17,537 bases of DNA from an uncultured Bacteroidales bacterium (GTDB lineage Bacteria > Bacteroidota > Bacteroidia > Bacteroidales > P3): contig CALGCG010000012.1 in assembly GCA_937884485.1 (NCBI GenBank), forward strand, positions 1 to 17,537. The letters are read 5' to 3'. The number at the start of each line of letters is the position of its first letter. Position 1 is the first letter of the stretch. The translations under genes were made by a program, and so were the position numbers. Positions 1 through 5,235 of this stretch are shown one piece after another. The notes under the pieces are model-generated. The model made no database searches. It was given only the letters and a program-made list of their open reading frames with translations, and was not told the DNA's origin.

Positions 1-298
1 TCAGCAGGACGGTGCCGGCACCGAAGATGCCGATGACGTCGTGGGGGATGGTGGAGCCGGACAGGGAGACCTTGACCATGTGCTTCTTGGCATCAGCGAT
101 GCCCTTGATGATGGCCTCGGAAACCTCGGCGGCCTTGCCCAGGCCGTAGCCGACAGTGCCCTTGCCGTCGCCGACGACGACCAGAGCGGAGAACTTCATA
201 ACGCGGCCGCCCTTGACGGTCTTGGAGACGCGGTTCAGGTAGACGACCTTCTCAATGAGCTCGGGAGCATCATTGTGGTTAGACTTATTGTATGCCAT
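1..298 (-). CDS. rpsE: 30S ribosomal protein S5, N-terminal part (gene runs off the window)
   Basis: S5 is a small-subunit protein near the decoding site that contributes to translational accuracy and mRNA unwinding. I translated the minus strand from the ATG at 298-296. It reads MAYNKSNHNDAPELIEKVVY and continues open for 99 residues to the window edge, so about 60% of a usual 165-residue S5 is present. The N-terminal double-stranded-RNA-binding-like domain is recognisable from its VSKTVKGGR segment (about residues 24-32) and the following VVVGDGKGTVGYGLGKA (about 40-56). An AGGAGG ribosome binding site lies about 7 bases upstream of the ATG. It follows rplR by 19 bases, the normal spc operon order. 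No stop or frameshift is seen in the visible part. It belongs to the Clostridia-type segment of the contig. Confidence 0.95.
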   Translation of the reverse strand, partial: MAYNKSNHNDAPELIEKVVYLNRVSKTVKGGRVMKFSALVVVGDGKGTVGYGLGKAAEVSEAIIKGIADAKKHMVKVSLSGSTIPHDVIGIFGAGTVLL

Positions 299-317
299 TT
301 CTTTTCCTCCTGTACCC

Positions 318-677
318 TTAGAACTTCAGGCCGCCTTCGCGGGCGCCCTCAGCCAGAGCAGCGACACGGCCGTGGTAGACATAGCCGCCGCGGTCGAAAA
401 CGACCTCTTCAATGCCCTTCTCCTTGGCACGCTCGGCGATCATCAGGCCGACCTTCTTGGCAGCCTCAGCATTGCCGGTGGCACCCTCGAAGGACTTGTC
501 CAGGGTGTTGGCGGAAACCAGGGTAACGCCGTTCACATCGTCGATGATCTGGGCGTAGATGTTCGCATTGGAGCGGAACACATTCAGGCGGGGACGCTCG
601 GGAGTACCGGAGATCTTGCCGCGAACACGGACATGGCGGTGCAGACGCATCGCATTCTTATTAACCTTACGGACCAT
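318..677 (-). CDS. rplR: 50S ribosomal protein L18
   Basis: L18 binds 5S rRNA together with L5 and fixes it in the central protuberance of the large subunit. The 119-residue product has the family's usual length. It has a basic N-terminus (MVRKVNKNAMRLHRHVRVRG), then RPRLNVFRSNANIYAQIIDD (about residues 28-47), and ends in the typical GRVAALAEGAREGGLKF. The ATG at 677-675 is preceded on the minus strand by a GGAGGTG ribosome binding site. The gene lies between rplF and rpsE with gaps of 15 and 19 bases, so it is co-transcribed with them. Complete and unremarkable. Confidence 0.97.
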   Translation of the reverse strand: MVRKVNKNAMRLHRHVRVRGKISGTPERPRLNVFRSNANIYAQIIDDVNGVTLVSANTLDKSFEGATGNAEAAKKVGLMIAERAKEKGIEEVVFDRGGYVYHGRVAALAEGAREGGLKF

Positions 678-692
678 TCCAGTACACCTCCA

Positions 693-1238
693 TTACTTCT
701 TGCCACCGGTCTTACCAACCTTGCGGCGGATGACCTCAGTGGTATACTTGATGCCCTTGCCCTTGTAAGGCTCGGGGGGACGCTTGCCGCGGACCTCGGC
801 AGCGAACTGACCGACGACCTGCTTGTCAATGCCCTTGACCAGGATCTTGTTGGGAGTGGGGCACTCGATGGTGATGCCGTCGATCTCCTCCATGATGACC
901 TCATGGGAGAAGCCCAGACGCATCACGAGCTGCTTGCCCTTCTTCTCCACACGGAAGCCGACGCCGTTGACGTCCAGCTCCTTGGAGTAGCCCTTGGAGA
1001 CGCCCTCGACCATGTTGGCGATCAGGGTGCGGGTCAGGCCGTGCAGTGCGCGGTGATTGGCCTCGTCGGTGGGACGGGAGACGGTCAGAACAGCGCCGTC
1101 GACATTGATGATCATGTCGGGATGCATGTTCTTGGTCAGGGTGCCCATGGCGCCCTTGACGGTGACGACGTTGCCCTCGGCAACCTCAACAGTAACGCCT
1201 GCGGGGATGGCAACAGGCTTCTTACCAATTCTAGACAT
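693..1238 (-). CDS. rplF: 50S ribosomal protein L6
   Basis: L6 sits at the base of the L7/L12 stalk next to the sarcin-ricin loop and helps late assembly of the large subunit. The 181-residue product begins MSRIGKKPVAIPAGV, has the two tandem L6 folds (about residues 1-82 and 83-170), and carries the conserved C-terminal segment RGKRPPEPYKGKGIKY (about 150-165). Its length fits the family (about 178). The ATG at 1238 has an AGGAGGT site about 7 bases upstream. It is 12 bases after rpsH and 15 before rplR in the spc operon. Complete. Confidence 0.97.
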   Translation of the reverse strand: MSRIGKKPVAIPAGVTVEVAEGNVVTVKGAMGTLTKNMHPDMIINVDGAVLTVSRPTDEANHRALHGLTRTLIANMVEGVSKGYSKELDVNGVGFRVEKKGKQLVMRLGFSHEVIMEEIDGITIECPTPNKILVKGIDKQVVGQFAAEVRGKRPPEPYKGKGIKYTTEVIRRKVGKTGGKK

Positions 1239-1250
1239 TCCGTTACCTCC

Positions 1251-1649
1251 TTACCAGACGAAGGCCAGGACTTCGCCGCCGATGTGCAGCTCTCTAGCCT
1301 TCTTGTCGGTCATAACACCCTTGGAAGTGGAGACGATGGCGATGCCCAGGCCCTTCAGGACGCGGGGCAGCTCCTCAGCACCGGCGTAGATACGCAGACC
1401 GGGCTTGGAGATGCGGCGCAGACCGGAGATGACGGGCTGCTTCTTGGCCAGGTACTTCAGGGTGATGTGGATCATGCCCTGGTTGCCGTTGTCGACAACG
1501 GAGTAGGACTTGATGTAGCCCTCCTCCAGCAGGATCTCAGCGATGGCCTTCTTCAGGTTGGAAGCGGGGACATCGACGGTTTCGTGCTTTGCAGAGCTGG
1601 CATTGCGGATGCGGGTCAGCATATCTGCAACGGGATCAGTGATGTGCAT
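1251..1649 (-). CDS. rpsH: 30S ribosomal protein S8
   Basis: S8 binds the central domain of 16S rRNA and organises the small-subunit platform. In E. coli it is also the translational repressor of the spc operon. The 132-residue product begins MHITDPVADMLTRIRNA and has the C-terminal rRNA-binding motif STSKGVMTDKKAR (about residues 107-119), ending GGEVLAFVW. The ATG at 1649-1647 follows a strong AGGAGG site. It is unusual for this operon copy that rpsH is separated from rpsN by 132 bases, in which two hairpins lie. All other gaps here are under 20 bases. Confidence 0.97.
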   Translation of the reverse strand: MHITDPVADMLTRIRNASSAKHETVDVPASNLKKAIAEILLEEGYIKSYSVVDNGNQGMIHITLKYLAKKQPVISGLRRISKPGLRIYAGAEELPRVLKGLGIAIVSTSKGVMTDKKARELHIGGEVLAFVW

Positions 1650-1673
1650 TTTGTTATCCTCCTTAATTTGAAG

Positions 1674-1746
1674 TTACGGTTGTTACCGTGAAGATGCGGG
1701 GGTATCGGAGTGAATGTACCTGAGGCGGACCTCAGGCCATTTTCAC
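1674..1746 (-). promoter_or_regulatory. Two tandem hairpins in the rpsN-rpsH spacer, possible RNA regulatory or processing site
   Basis: Seen directly: CCTGAGG at 1719-1725 and CCTCAGG at 1730-1736 form a perfect 7-base-pair stem with a 4-base loop. The stem extends outward with GTGAATG (1710-1716) pairing to CAT (1738-1740) and TCAC (1743-1746) around a 2-base bulge. A second stem is ACGGT (1676-1680) with ACCGT (1685-1689), loop TGTT, extended by one wobble and one A-T pair. Both would form in the spc mRNA just upstream of the rpsH ribosome binding site. Neither is followed by a U-run, so a simple rho-independent terminator is unlikely. An autoregulatory binding site (S8 is a known regulator in other bacteria) or an RNase site is inference. 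Confidence 0.4.
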
Positions 1747-1781
1747 CCGACTTCCCGAATCTTATTTACAATAATGTGTGA

Positions 1782-1967
1782 TTACCAGCTGGCCTTGCGG
1801 ACACCGGGGATCTGGCCCTTGTAGGCCAGCTCACGGAAGCAGATACGGCAAACGCCGTAGTCACGCAGGTAAGCATGGGGTCTGCCGCAGATCTTGCAGC
1901 GGTTGTAGCGGCGGCTGGAGAACTTGGGCTCAGCCTGCTGCTTCAGGATCATAGACTTCTTTGCCAT
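1782..1967 (-). CDS. rpsN: 30S ribosomal protein S14, zinc-binding type Z
   Basis: S14 is a small-subunit head protein needed for late 30S assembly. The 61-residue product is the short type Z form with a zinc ribbon: cysteines at residues 24, 27, 40 and 43 (CKICGRP and CRICFRE). It ends GQIPGVRKASW, typical of Gram-positive type Z S14. This short form is usual in Firmicutes and Actinobacteria, while Bacteroidetes normally carry a longer S14 without the zinc ligands, so the gene helps assign the left segment. The ATG at 1967 has an AGGAGG site upstream, and the gene follows rplE by 17 bases. Confidence 0.97.
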   Translation of the reverse strand: MAKKSMILKQQAEPKFSSRRYNRCKICGRPHAYLRDYGVCRICFRELAYKGQIPGVRKASW

Positions 1968-1984
1968 TTGCGTATCCTCCTAAA

Positions 1985-2527
1985 TCAAGCGTGGAAGGGA
2001 GCGCCCAGCTGGGTCAGCAGCTCTTTGGCTTCCTCATCGGTGGTAGCGGTGGTGCAGATTGCGATGTCCATACCACGGATCTTGTCCACCTTGTCGTACT
2101 CGATCTCAGGGAAGATCAGCTGCTCCTTCAGACCGAAGGCATAGTTGCCGCGGCCGTCAAAGGAGTTGGGGTTGATGCCGCGGAAGTCGCGGACGCGGGG
2201 CAGAGCCACGCTGAACAGACGGTCCAGGAACTCGTACATCTTGGCGCCGCGCAGGGTGACCTTGACACCGACGTTCTCGCCCTCACGGAGCTTGAAGTTG
2301 GCGACGGACTTGCGGGCCTTGCAGATGACGGCCTTCTGGCCGGTGATGATGCCCAGATCCTTGACAATGGCCTCGATCTCCTTGGCATTGTTCTTGGACT
2401 CGCCGCAGCCGACGTTGATGACGACCTTGTCGAGCTTGGGGATCTGCATGACGGACTTATAACCGAACTTCTTCATCAGGGAAGGAGCAATCTCGGTATT
2501 GTACAGAGTCTTCATTCTGGGTTCCAT
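1985..2527 (-). CDS. rplE: 50S ribosomal protein L5
   Basis: L5 binds 5S rRNA and the P-site tRNA and forms part of the central protuberance. The 180-residue product has the family's normal length. It starts MEPRMKTLYNTEIAPSLMKK and contains the conserved PKLDKVVINVGCGES (about residues 30-44), VTLRGAKMYEFLDRL (about 90-104) and PRVRDFRGINPNSFDGRGNY (about 109-128). The upstream ATG (2527-2525) is preferred to the one at residue 5 because a GGAGGAG site is correctly placed for it. It follows rplX by 17 bases. Complete. Confidence 0.97.
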   Translation of the reverse strand: MEPRMKTLYNTEIAPSLMKKFGYKSVMQIPKLDKVVINVGCGESKNNAKEIEAIVKDLGIITGQKAVICKARKSVANFKLREGENVGVKVTLRGAKMYEFLDRLFSVALPRVRDFRGINPNSFDGRGNYAFGLKEQLIFPEIEYDKVDKIRGMDIAICTTATTDEEAKELLTQLGAPFHA

Positions 2528-2544
2528 AGTTTACTCCTCCTTCC

Positions 2545-2850
2545 TTAGATTTCGGCGCCGCACTTGCGGCAGATGCGAACCTTCTTGTCACCGTTCATGG
2601 TGTGGCCCACACGGACACCCTTGCCGCACTTCTCGCAGAACAGAGCGACCTTGCAGGTGCGGATGGGGGTCTCCTTCTTCACGATGCCACCGGTCTCGCC
2701 CTGACGGCGGGGCTTGGTGTGGCAGGTGGCGACGTTGACGCCCTCGACGATGACCTTGTTCTCGGCGGGCATGGCAACCAGGACCTTGCCCTTGACGCCC
2801 TTGTCCTTGCCGGACAGGACGATAACGGTATCATTCTTCTTAATGTTCAT
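2545..2850 (-). CDS. rplX: 50S ribosomal protein L24 with a C-terminal zinc-ribbon-like cysteine pair
   Basis: L24 starts large-subunit assembly by binding the 5' domain of 23S rRNA. The 101-residue product opens with a KOW motif (KKNDTVIVLSGKDKGVKGKV, about residues 4-23), followed by VIVEGVNVATCHTKP (33-47). The C-terminal half has two CxxC pairs (C72/C75 and C94/C97, in FCEKCGKG and ICRKCGAE), which suggests bound zinc. This form is common in Clostridia but absent from well-known bacillar L24. A GGAGG site precedes the ATG at 2850. It follows rplN by 15 bases in the standard order. Confidence 0.96.
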   Translation of the reverse strand: MNIKKNDTVIVLSGKDKGVKGKVLVAMPAENKVIVEGVNVATCHTKPRRQGETGGIVKKETPIRTCKVALFCEKCGKGVRVGHTMNGDKKVRICRKCGAEI

Positions 2851-2865
2851 TCCTTCGGTCCTCCA

Positions 2866-3234
2866 TTAGATGACTTCGGGTGCCAGAGACAGGATCTTCA
2901 TGTAATCCTTCTCACGCAGCTCGCGGGCCACAGGTCCAAAGATACGGGTACCCTTGGGGTTACGGTCTTCCTTGATGATAACAGCAGCGTTCTCATCAAA
3001 GCGGACATAGGTGCCGTCCTCACGACGGACGCCCCGCTTGGTACGGACGATAACAGCCTTAACGACTTCGCCCTTCTTCACAGTGCCGCCGGGAGCAGCC
3101 TTGCGGACGGAAGCAACGATGATGTCACCGATGTTGCCGTACTTACGCTTGGAGCCGCCCAGGACGCGGATGGTGTGGATTTCCTTGGCGCCGGTATTGT
3201 CGGCAACCTTCAGGTAGCTTTCTTCCTGAATCAT
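2866..3234 (-). CDS. rplN: 50S ribosomal protein L14
   Basis: L14 lies at the subunit interface, forms an intersubunit bridge and is where the silencing factor RsfS docks. The 122-residue product has exactly the usual length. It begins MIQEESYLKVADNTGAKEI, includes IRVLGGSKRKYGNIGDIIVA (about residues 22-41), and ends with RIFGPVARELREKDYMKILS (about 97-116), all strongly conserved. The ATG at 3234 follows an AGGAGG site. It is preceded by rpsQ with a 15-base gap. Complete. Confidence 0.97.
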   Translation of the reverse strand: MIQEESYLKVADNTGAKEIHTIRVLGGSKRKYGNIGDIIVASVRKAAPGGTVKKGEVVKAVIVRTKRGVRREDGTYVRFDENAAVIIKEDRNPKGTRIFGPVARELREKDYMKILSLAPEVI

Positions 3235-3249
3235 GAGTTTCCGACCTCC

Positions 3250-3513
3250 TTACTTCGCCTTTTCGATGATTCTGACCAGTCTCCAGCGCTTGTCCTTGGA
3301 CAGGGGACGGGTCTCCATGACCTCAACGGTATCGCCGATGCCGCACTCGTTGTTCTCGTCGTGAGCCTTCAGCTTATAAGTCCGCTTCATGGTCTTCTTG
3401 TACAAAGGATGCTGATAGCTATCCTTGACCGCAACTACAATAGTCTTGTCCATCTTATCGGAGACGACCTGACCAATCATAGTCTTGCGGAATGCTCTGG
3501 TATTCTCAGTCAT
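3250..3513 (-). CDS. rpsQ: 30S ribosomal protein S17
   Basis: S17 is a primary 16S rRNA-binding OB-fold protein of the small-subunit body. The 87-residue product contains the signature KMDKTIVVAV (about residues 20-29) and the HPLYKKTMKRTYKLKAHDE block (about 35-53), then GDTVEVMETRPLSKDKRWRL (about 60-79). An AGGAGG site lies 7 to 8 bases upstream of the ATG at 3513. It is 13 bases downstream of rpmC in the canonical order. Complete. Confidence 0.97.
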   Translation of the reverse strand: MTENTRAFRKTMIGQVVSDKMDKTIVVAVKDSYQHPLYKKTMKRTYKLKAHDENNECGIGDTVEVMETRPLSKDKRWRLVRIIEKAK

Positions 3514-3526
3514 TTACGTTTCCTCC

Positions 3527-3733
3527 TCAGACGTTGGTCTCTTTCTCACGAATAATGGTCTTGATGCGGGCAATATCCTTCTTGACCGCTGCAATCTGCA
3601 TGGGGTTATCCAGCTGATTGGTTGCGTGCTGCATACGCAGCATGAACAGGTCCTTCTTCAGTTCCTGCAGCTTCTCGGCCAGCTTTTCAGCGGACAGAGC
3701 GCGTACTTCCTTCATTTCTTTTGCCTTCATCAT
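3527..3733 (-). CDS. rpmC: 50S ribosomal protein L29
   Basis: L29 is a small two-helix protein near the peptide exit tunnel, at the docking area for trigger factor and signal recognition particle. The 68-residue product begins MMKAKEMKEVRALSAEKLAE and contains LKKDLFMLRMQHATNQLDNP (about residues 25-44), the family signature. Its first ATG shares one base with the TAA stop of the L16 frame (TAATG), so the two are translationally coupled. A weaker GGTGG site lies inside the end of rplP, and a second ATG directly follows the first. Complete. Confidence 0.96.
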   Translation of the reverse strand: MMKAKEMKEVRALSAEKLAEKLQELKKDLFMLRMQHATNQLDNPMQIAAVKKDIARIKTIIREKETNV

Positions 3734-4080
3734 TATTCACCACCAATCTCAGTTTCGACTTCCCGAGCGATGATGCGGGTCTTGATGGGCAGCTTGTGCT
3801 GAGCCAGACGCATTGCCTCACGGGCCATTTCCTCGGAAACGCCACCGATCTCGAACATCACCTTCTGGTTCTTCACAACTGCGACCCAGCCTTCGGGAGC
3901 GCCCTTACCGGAACCCATACGAGTACCCAGGCCCTTCTTGGAATAAGGCTTGTCGGGGAAAATCTTGATCCAGACCTTACCGCCACGCTTGGTGTAACGG
4001 GTCATAGCAATACGAGCTGCTTCGATCTGGTTGCCGGTGATCCAGCCAGGCTCCAGAGCCTGAATGCCGAACTCACCGTA
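3733..4080 (-). CDS. rplP: 50S ribosomal protein L16, C-terminal part (5' end replaced at contig junction)
   Basis: L16 is a core large-subunit protein near the A-site tRNA elbow. About 115 residues of L16 are present: YGEFGIQALEPGWITGNQIE, then AARIAMTRYTKRGGKVWIKI, MGSGKGAPEGWVAVV and REAMRLAQHKLPIKT, ending at the TAA at 3735-3733. The conserved N-terminus (about 30 residues starting near MLLPKRVKYRR in the family) is missing. Instead the frame continues upstream into a signal peptide and a beta-barrel-like sequence from a different organism. rpsC and rplV, which should lie upstream of rplP, are also absent. The gene is therefore broken by the assembly junction, not by evolution. A native fusion is very unlikely, because an exported L16 would not work. 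Confidence 0.93.
   Translation of the reverse strand, partial: YGEFGIQALEPGWITGNQIEAARIAMTRYTKRGGKVWIKIFPDKPYSKKGLGTRMGSGKGAPEGWVAVVKNQKVMFEIGGVSEEMAREAMRLAQHKLPIKTRIIAREVETEIGGE
4061..4080. other. Contig junction: Clostridia-type operon joined to Bacteroidales DNA
   Basis: To the left, every gene is a Gram-positive-type ribosomal protein with strong ribosome binding sites. To the right, every gene is Bacteroidales-like without them. The switch falls inside one open frame at the codons for YGEFGI. That peptide is conserved in L16 and is also plausible in a beta-barrel strand, so the 20 bases at 4061-4080 could have been shared by both genomes. A short shared stretch of this kind is how short-overlap assembly joins unrelated sequences. 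Confidence 0.88.
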
Positions 4081-4500
4081 GGCCGAGATGTCGTCCCAGG
4101 GCAGTTCGTCGTAGATGTAGCTCACACCAGCCAACAGGGGGATGTTGAAATAGGTGGGGGTGGTGTAGTAGGCGTCGCTGTATTTGTCGCTCCAGCCGCC
4201 ACCGATGGTGTTCCAAAGGAAGTCAATATTGGCGAAGGGTGCCACCTCGCCGACTCCGACGTCGAAGCGGTAGCTGGCACGGTAACCCAGGCCGAAGCCC
4301 ACGGAGGCGTCCTTGCCGATTTCGGTATAGGTCAGGGGTACGCCAGTGGCGGACAGCGGGTTGGCTGATGCATCGGAGGCGAAGTCGCCGGTGGGAATGT
4401 TGCCATTGAGGAAGACAGACTGGCGGAACTGGGCTTGCGCCGTGGTGCCTAAACCCATTATCATGGCTGTCAGGCACAAAGCTTTTACGAATTTTTTCAT
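4061..4500 (-). CDS. Outer-membrane beta-barrel protein, N-terminal part only (Bacteroidales)
   Basis: Translation from the ATG at 4500-4498 gives MKKFVKALCLTAMIMGLGTT followed by AQAQFRQS, a clear signal peptide probably cut before QFRQ. After it come alternating, aromatic-rich segments typical of a small beta-barrel (VGFGLGYRASYRFDVGVG, VAPFANIDFLWNTIGGG, TYFNIPLLAGVSYIYD). About 147 residues remain before the frame runs into L16 sequence near 4080, so the rest of the barrel is lost. I cannot name the subfamily. It resembles the generic outer-membrane beta-barrel proteins abundant in Bacteroidales. The ATG is chosen over a TTG three codons upstream because the signal peptide starts there. 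It lies 22 bases after the acidic protein gene and is probably co-transcribed with it. Confidence 0.8.
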
Positions 4501-4522
4501 AGTTTTCAATTGTTATTATGTT

Positions 4523-5179
4523 TCATTTTTCTGTTTTCTTTTTGCGGCCACGCTTCTTGGGTTCGGGCTTGGCCATTTCCTCTTCGGGGATAGTGGCGTC
4601 GAGGGGAGGATTCTCTGCATCGAAGTATTCCTCCTCGATGCCGCGGATATCTTCGTCGGAGGGTTCGAAATCGTCGTCGTTGGGTTCGTCGTCGTCGCCG
4701 ATTTTCTCGTAGCTGTCGAGCTCTTCGACCTCGTCGTCGCCGAAAGCGGCGCGGATTTCCTCTTTGTTGATGCCAAGGGTGAGTTTCTTCTTGCGCTTTT
4801 CGTCTTCTTCGAGATTGGTCTCAAAATCGCCATGGCGGAGCACCCGTTCTTTATGGCTGGGGTCGATTTCCTCTTTTTCGAGGGCTTCGCTTAATGGAGC
4901 GAATTCGTCCTCCTTGCCGCTGTCGTCGTCATCGTCAAAGAGGGCTTTGTCGAGGTCCTCGCCCAGGGGGTCGATTTTGACTTCAAATTTTACCATGTAG
5001 TTGGTGTCTTCGGTCTCGAACGGGACAATGAAAATTGTCTCTCCGTTGGGCTTGACAAAGCGTTGCAAAAAGTTGTTATAGCCGTCGGGATATGTTTCTT
5101 TGAACAATTCCTTCAGGTCTTCGGACAGGTTTTTGTAACTGACAATCAGGTTCTTTTTGCTTTTTTTGGTAGTTGCCAT
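4523..5179 (-). CDS. Highly acidic conserved protein of unknown function (Bacteroidales)
   Basis: The 218-residue product starts MATTKKSKKNLIVSYKNLSE. The first 75 or so residues look like a folded domain (ELFKETYPDGYNNFLQRFVK, then GETIFIVPFETEDTNYMVKF). The remainder is strongly acidic and low-complexity, with runs of Asp and Glu (FDDDDDSG, GDDDEPNDDDFEPSDED), and it closes with a basic tail, PKKRGRKKKTEK. I recall similar short conserved proteins in Bacteroidetes but know no function. A charge-balanced, probably disordered tail ending in a KRGRK patch could bind nucleic acid or a basic partner, but this is inference. The ATG at 5179 is chosen over one seven codons upstream because it lies at the expected distance from the promoter at 5198-5229. 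It follows parE by 56 bases. Confidence 0.8.
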   Translation of the reverse strand: MATTKKSKKNLIVSYKNLSEDLKELFKETYPDGYNNFLQRFVKPNGETIFIVPFETEDTNYMVKFEVKIDPLGEDLDKALFDDDDDSGKEDEFAPLSEALEKEEIDPSHKERVLRHGDFETNLEEDEKRKKKLTLGINKEEIRAAFGDDEVEELDSYEKIGDDDEPNDDDFEPSDEDIRGIEEEYFDAENPPLDATIPEEEMAKPEPKKRGRKKKTEK

Positions 5180-5197
5180 AGTTGTTGGATTTTGATG

Positions 5198-5229
5198 CAA
5201 TAATAGTAAGTTATTTTGATATAGCCAAA
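5198..5229 (-). promoter_or_regulatory. Bacteroidetes-type promoter for the acidic protein gene
   Basis: On the minus strand, TTTG (5229-5226) is followed after exactly 20 bases by TATTATTG (5205-5198). The Bacteroidetes housekeeping sigma consensus is TTTG, 17-23 bases, TAnnTTTG, so this has a perfect -33 element and one mismatch in the -7 element. The predicted transcript would start about 10-15 bases upstream of the ATG at 5179. It lies wholly in the 56-base gap after parE, so the acidic protein and the truncated barrel gene can be expressed independently of parE. Confidence 0.55.
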
Positions 5230-5235
5230 TTTTTT

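Noticed and set aside
255..1691. Long plus-strand open frame of 478 codons across rpsE to rpsH
   Set aside because: It lies antisense to four certain ribosomal protein genes. Its Leu/Gly/Asp-rich composition is what the complement of GC-rich third positions gives.
3733..4500. A real exported ribosomal protein fusion or gene transfer into a Bacteroidales genome
   Set aside because: L16 works only inside the ribosome and lacks its N-terminus here. The taxonomic break coincides exactly with the join, so misassembly explains everything more simply.
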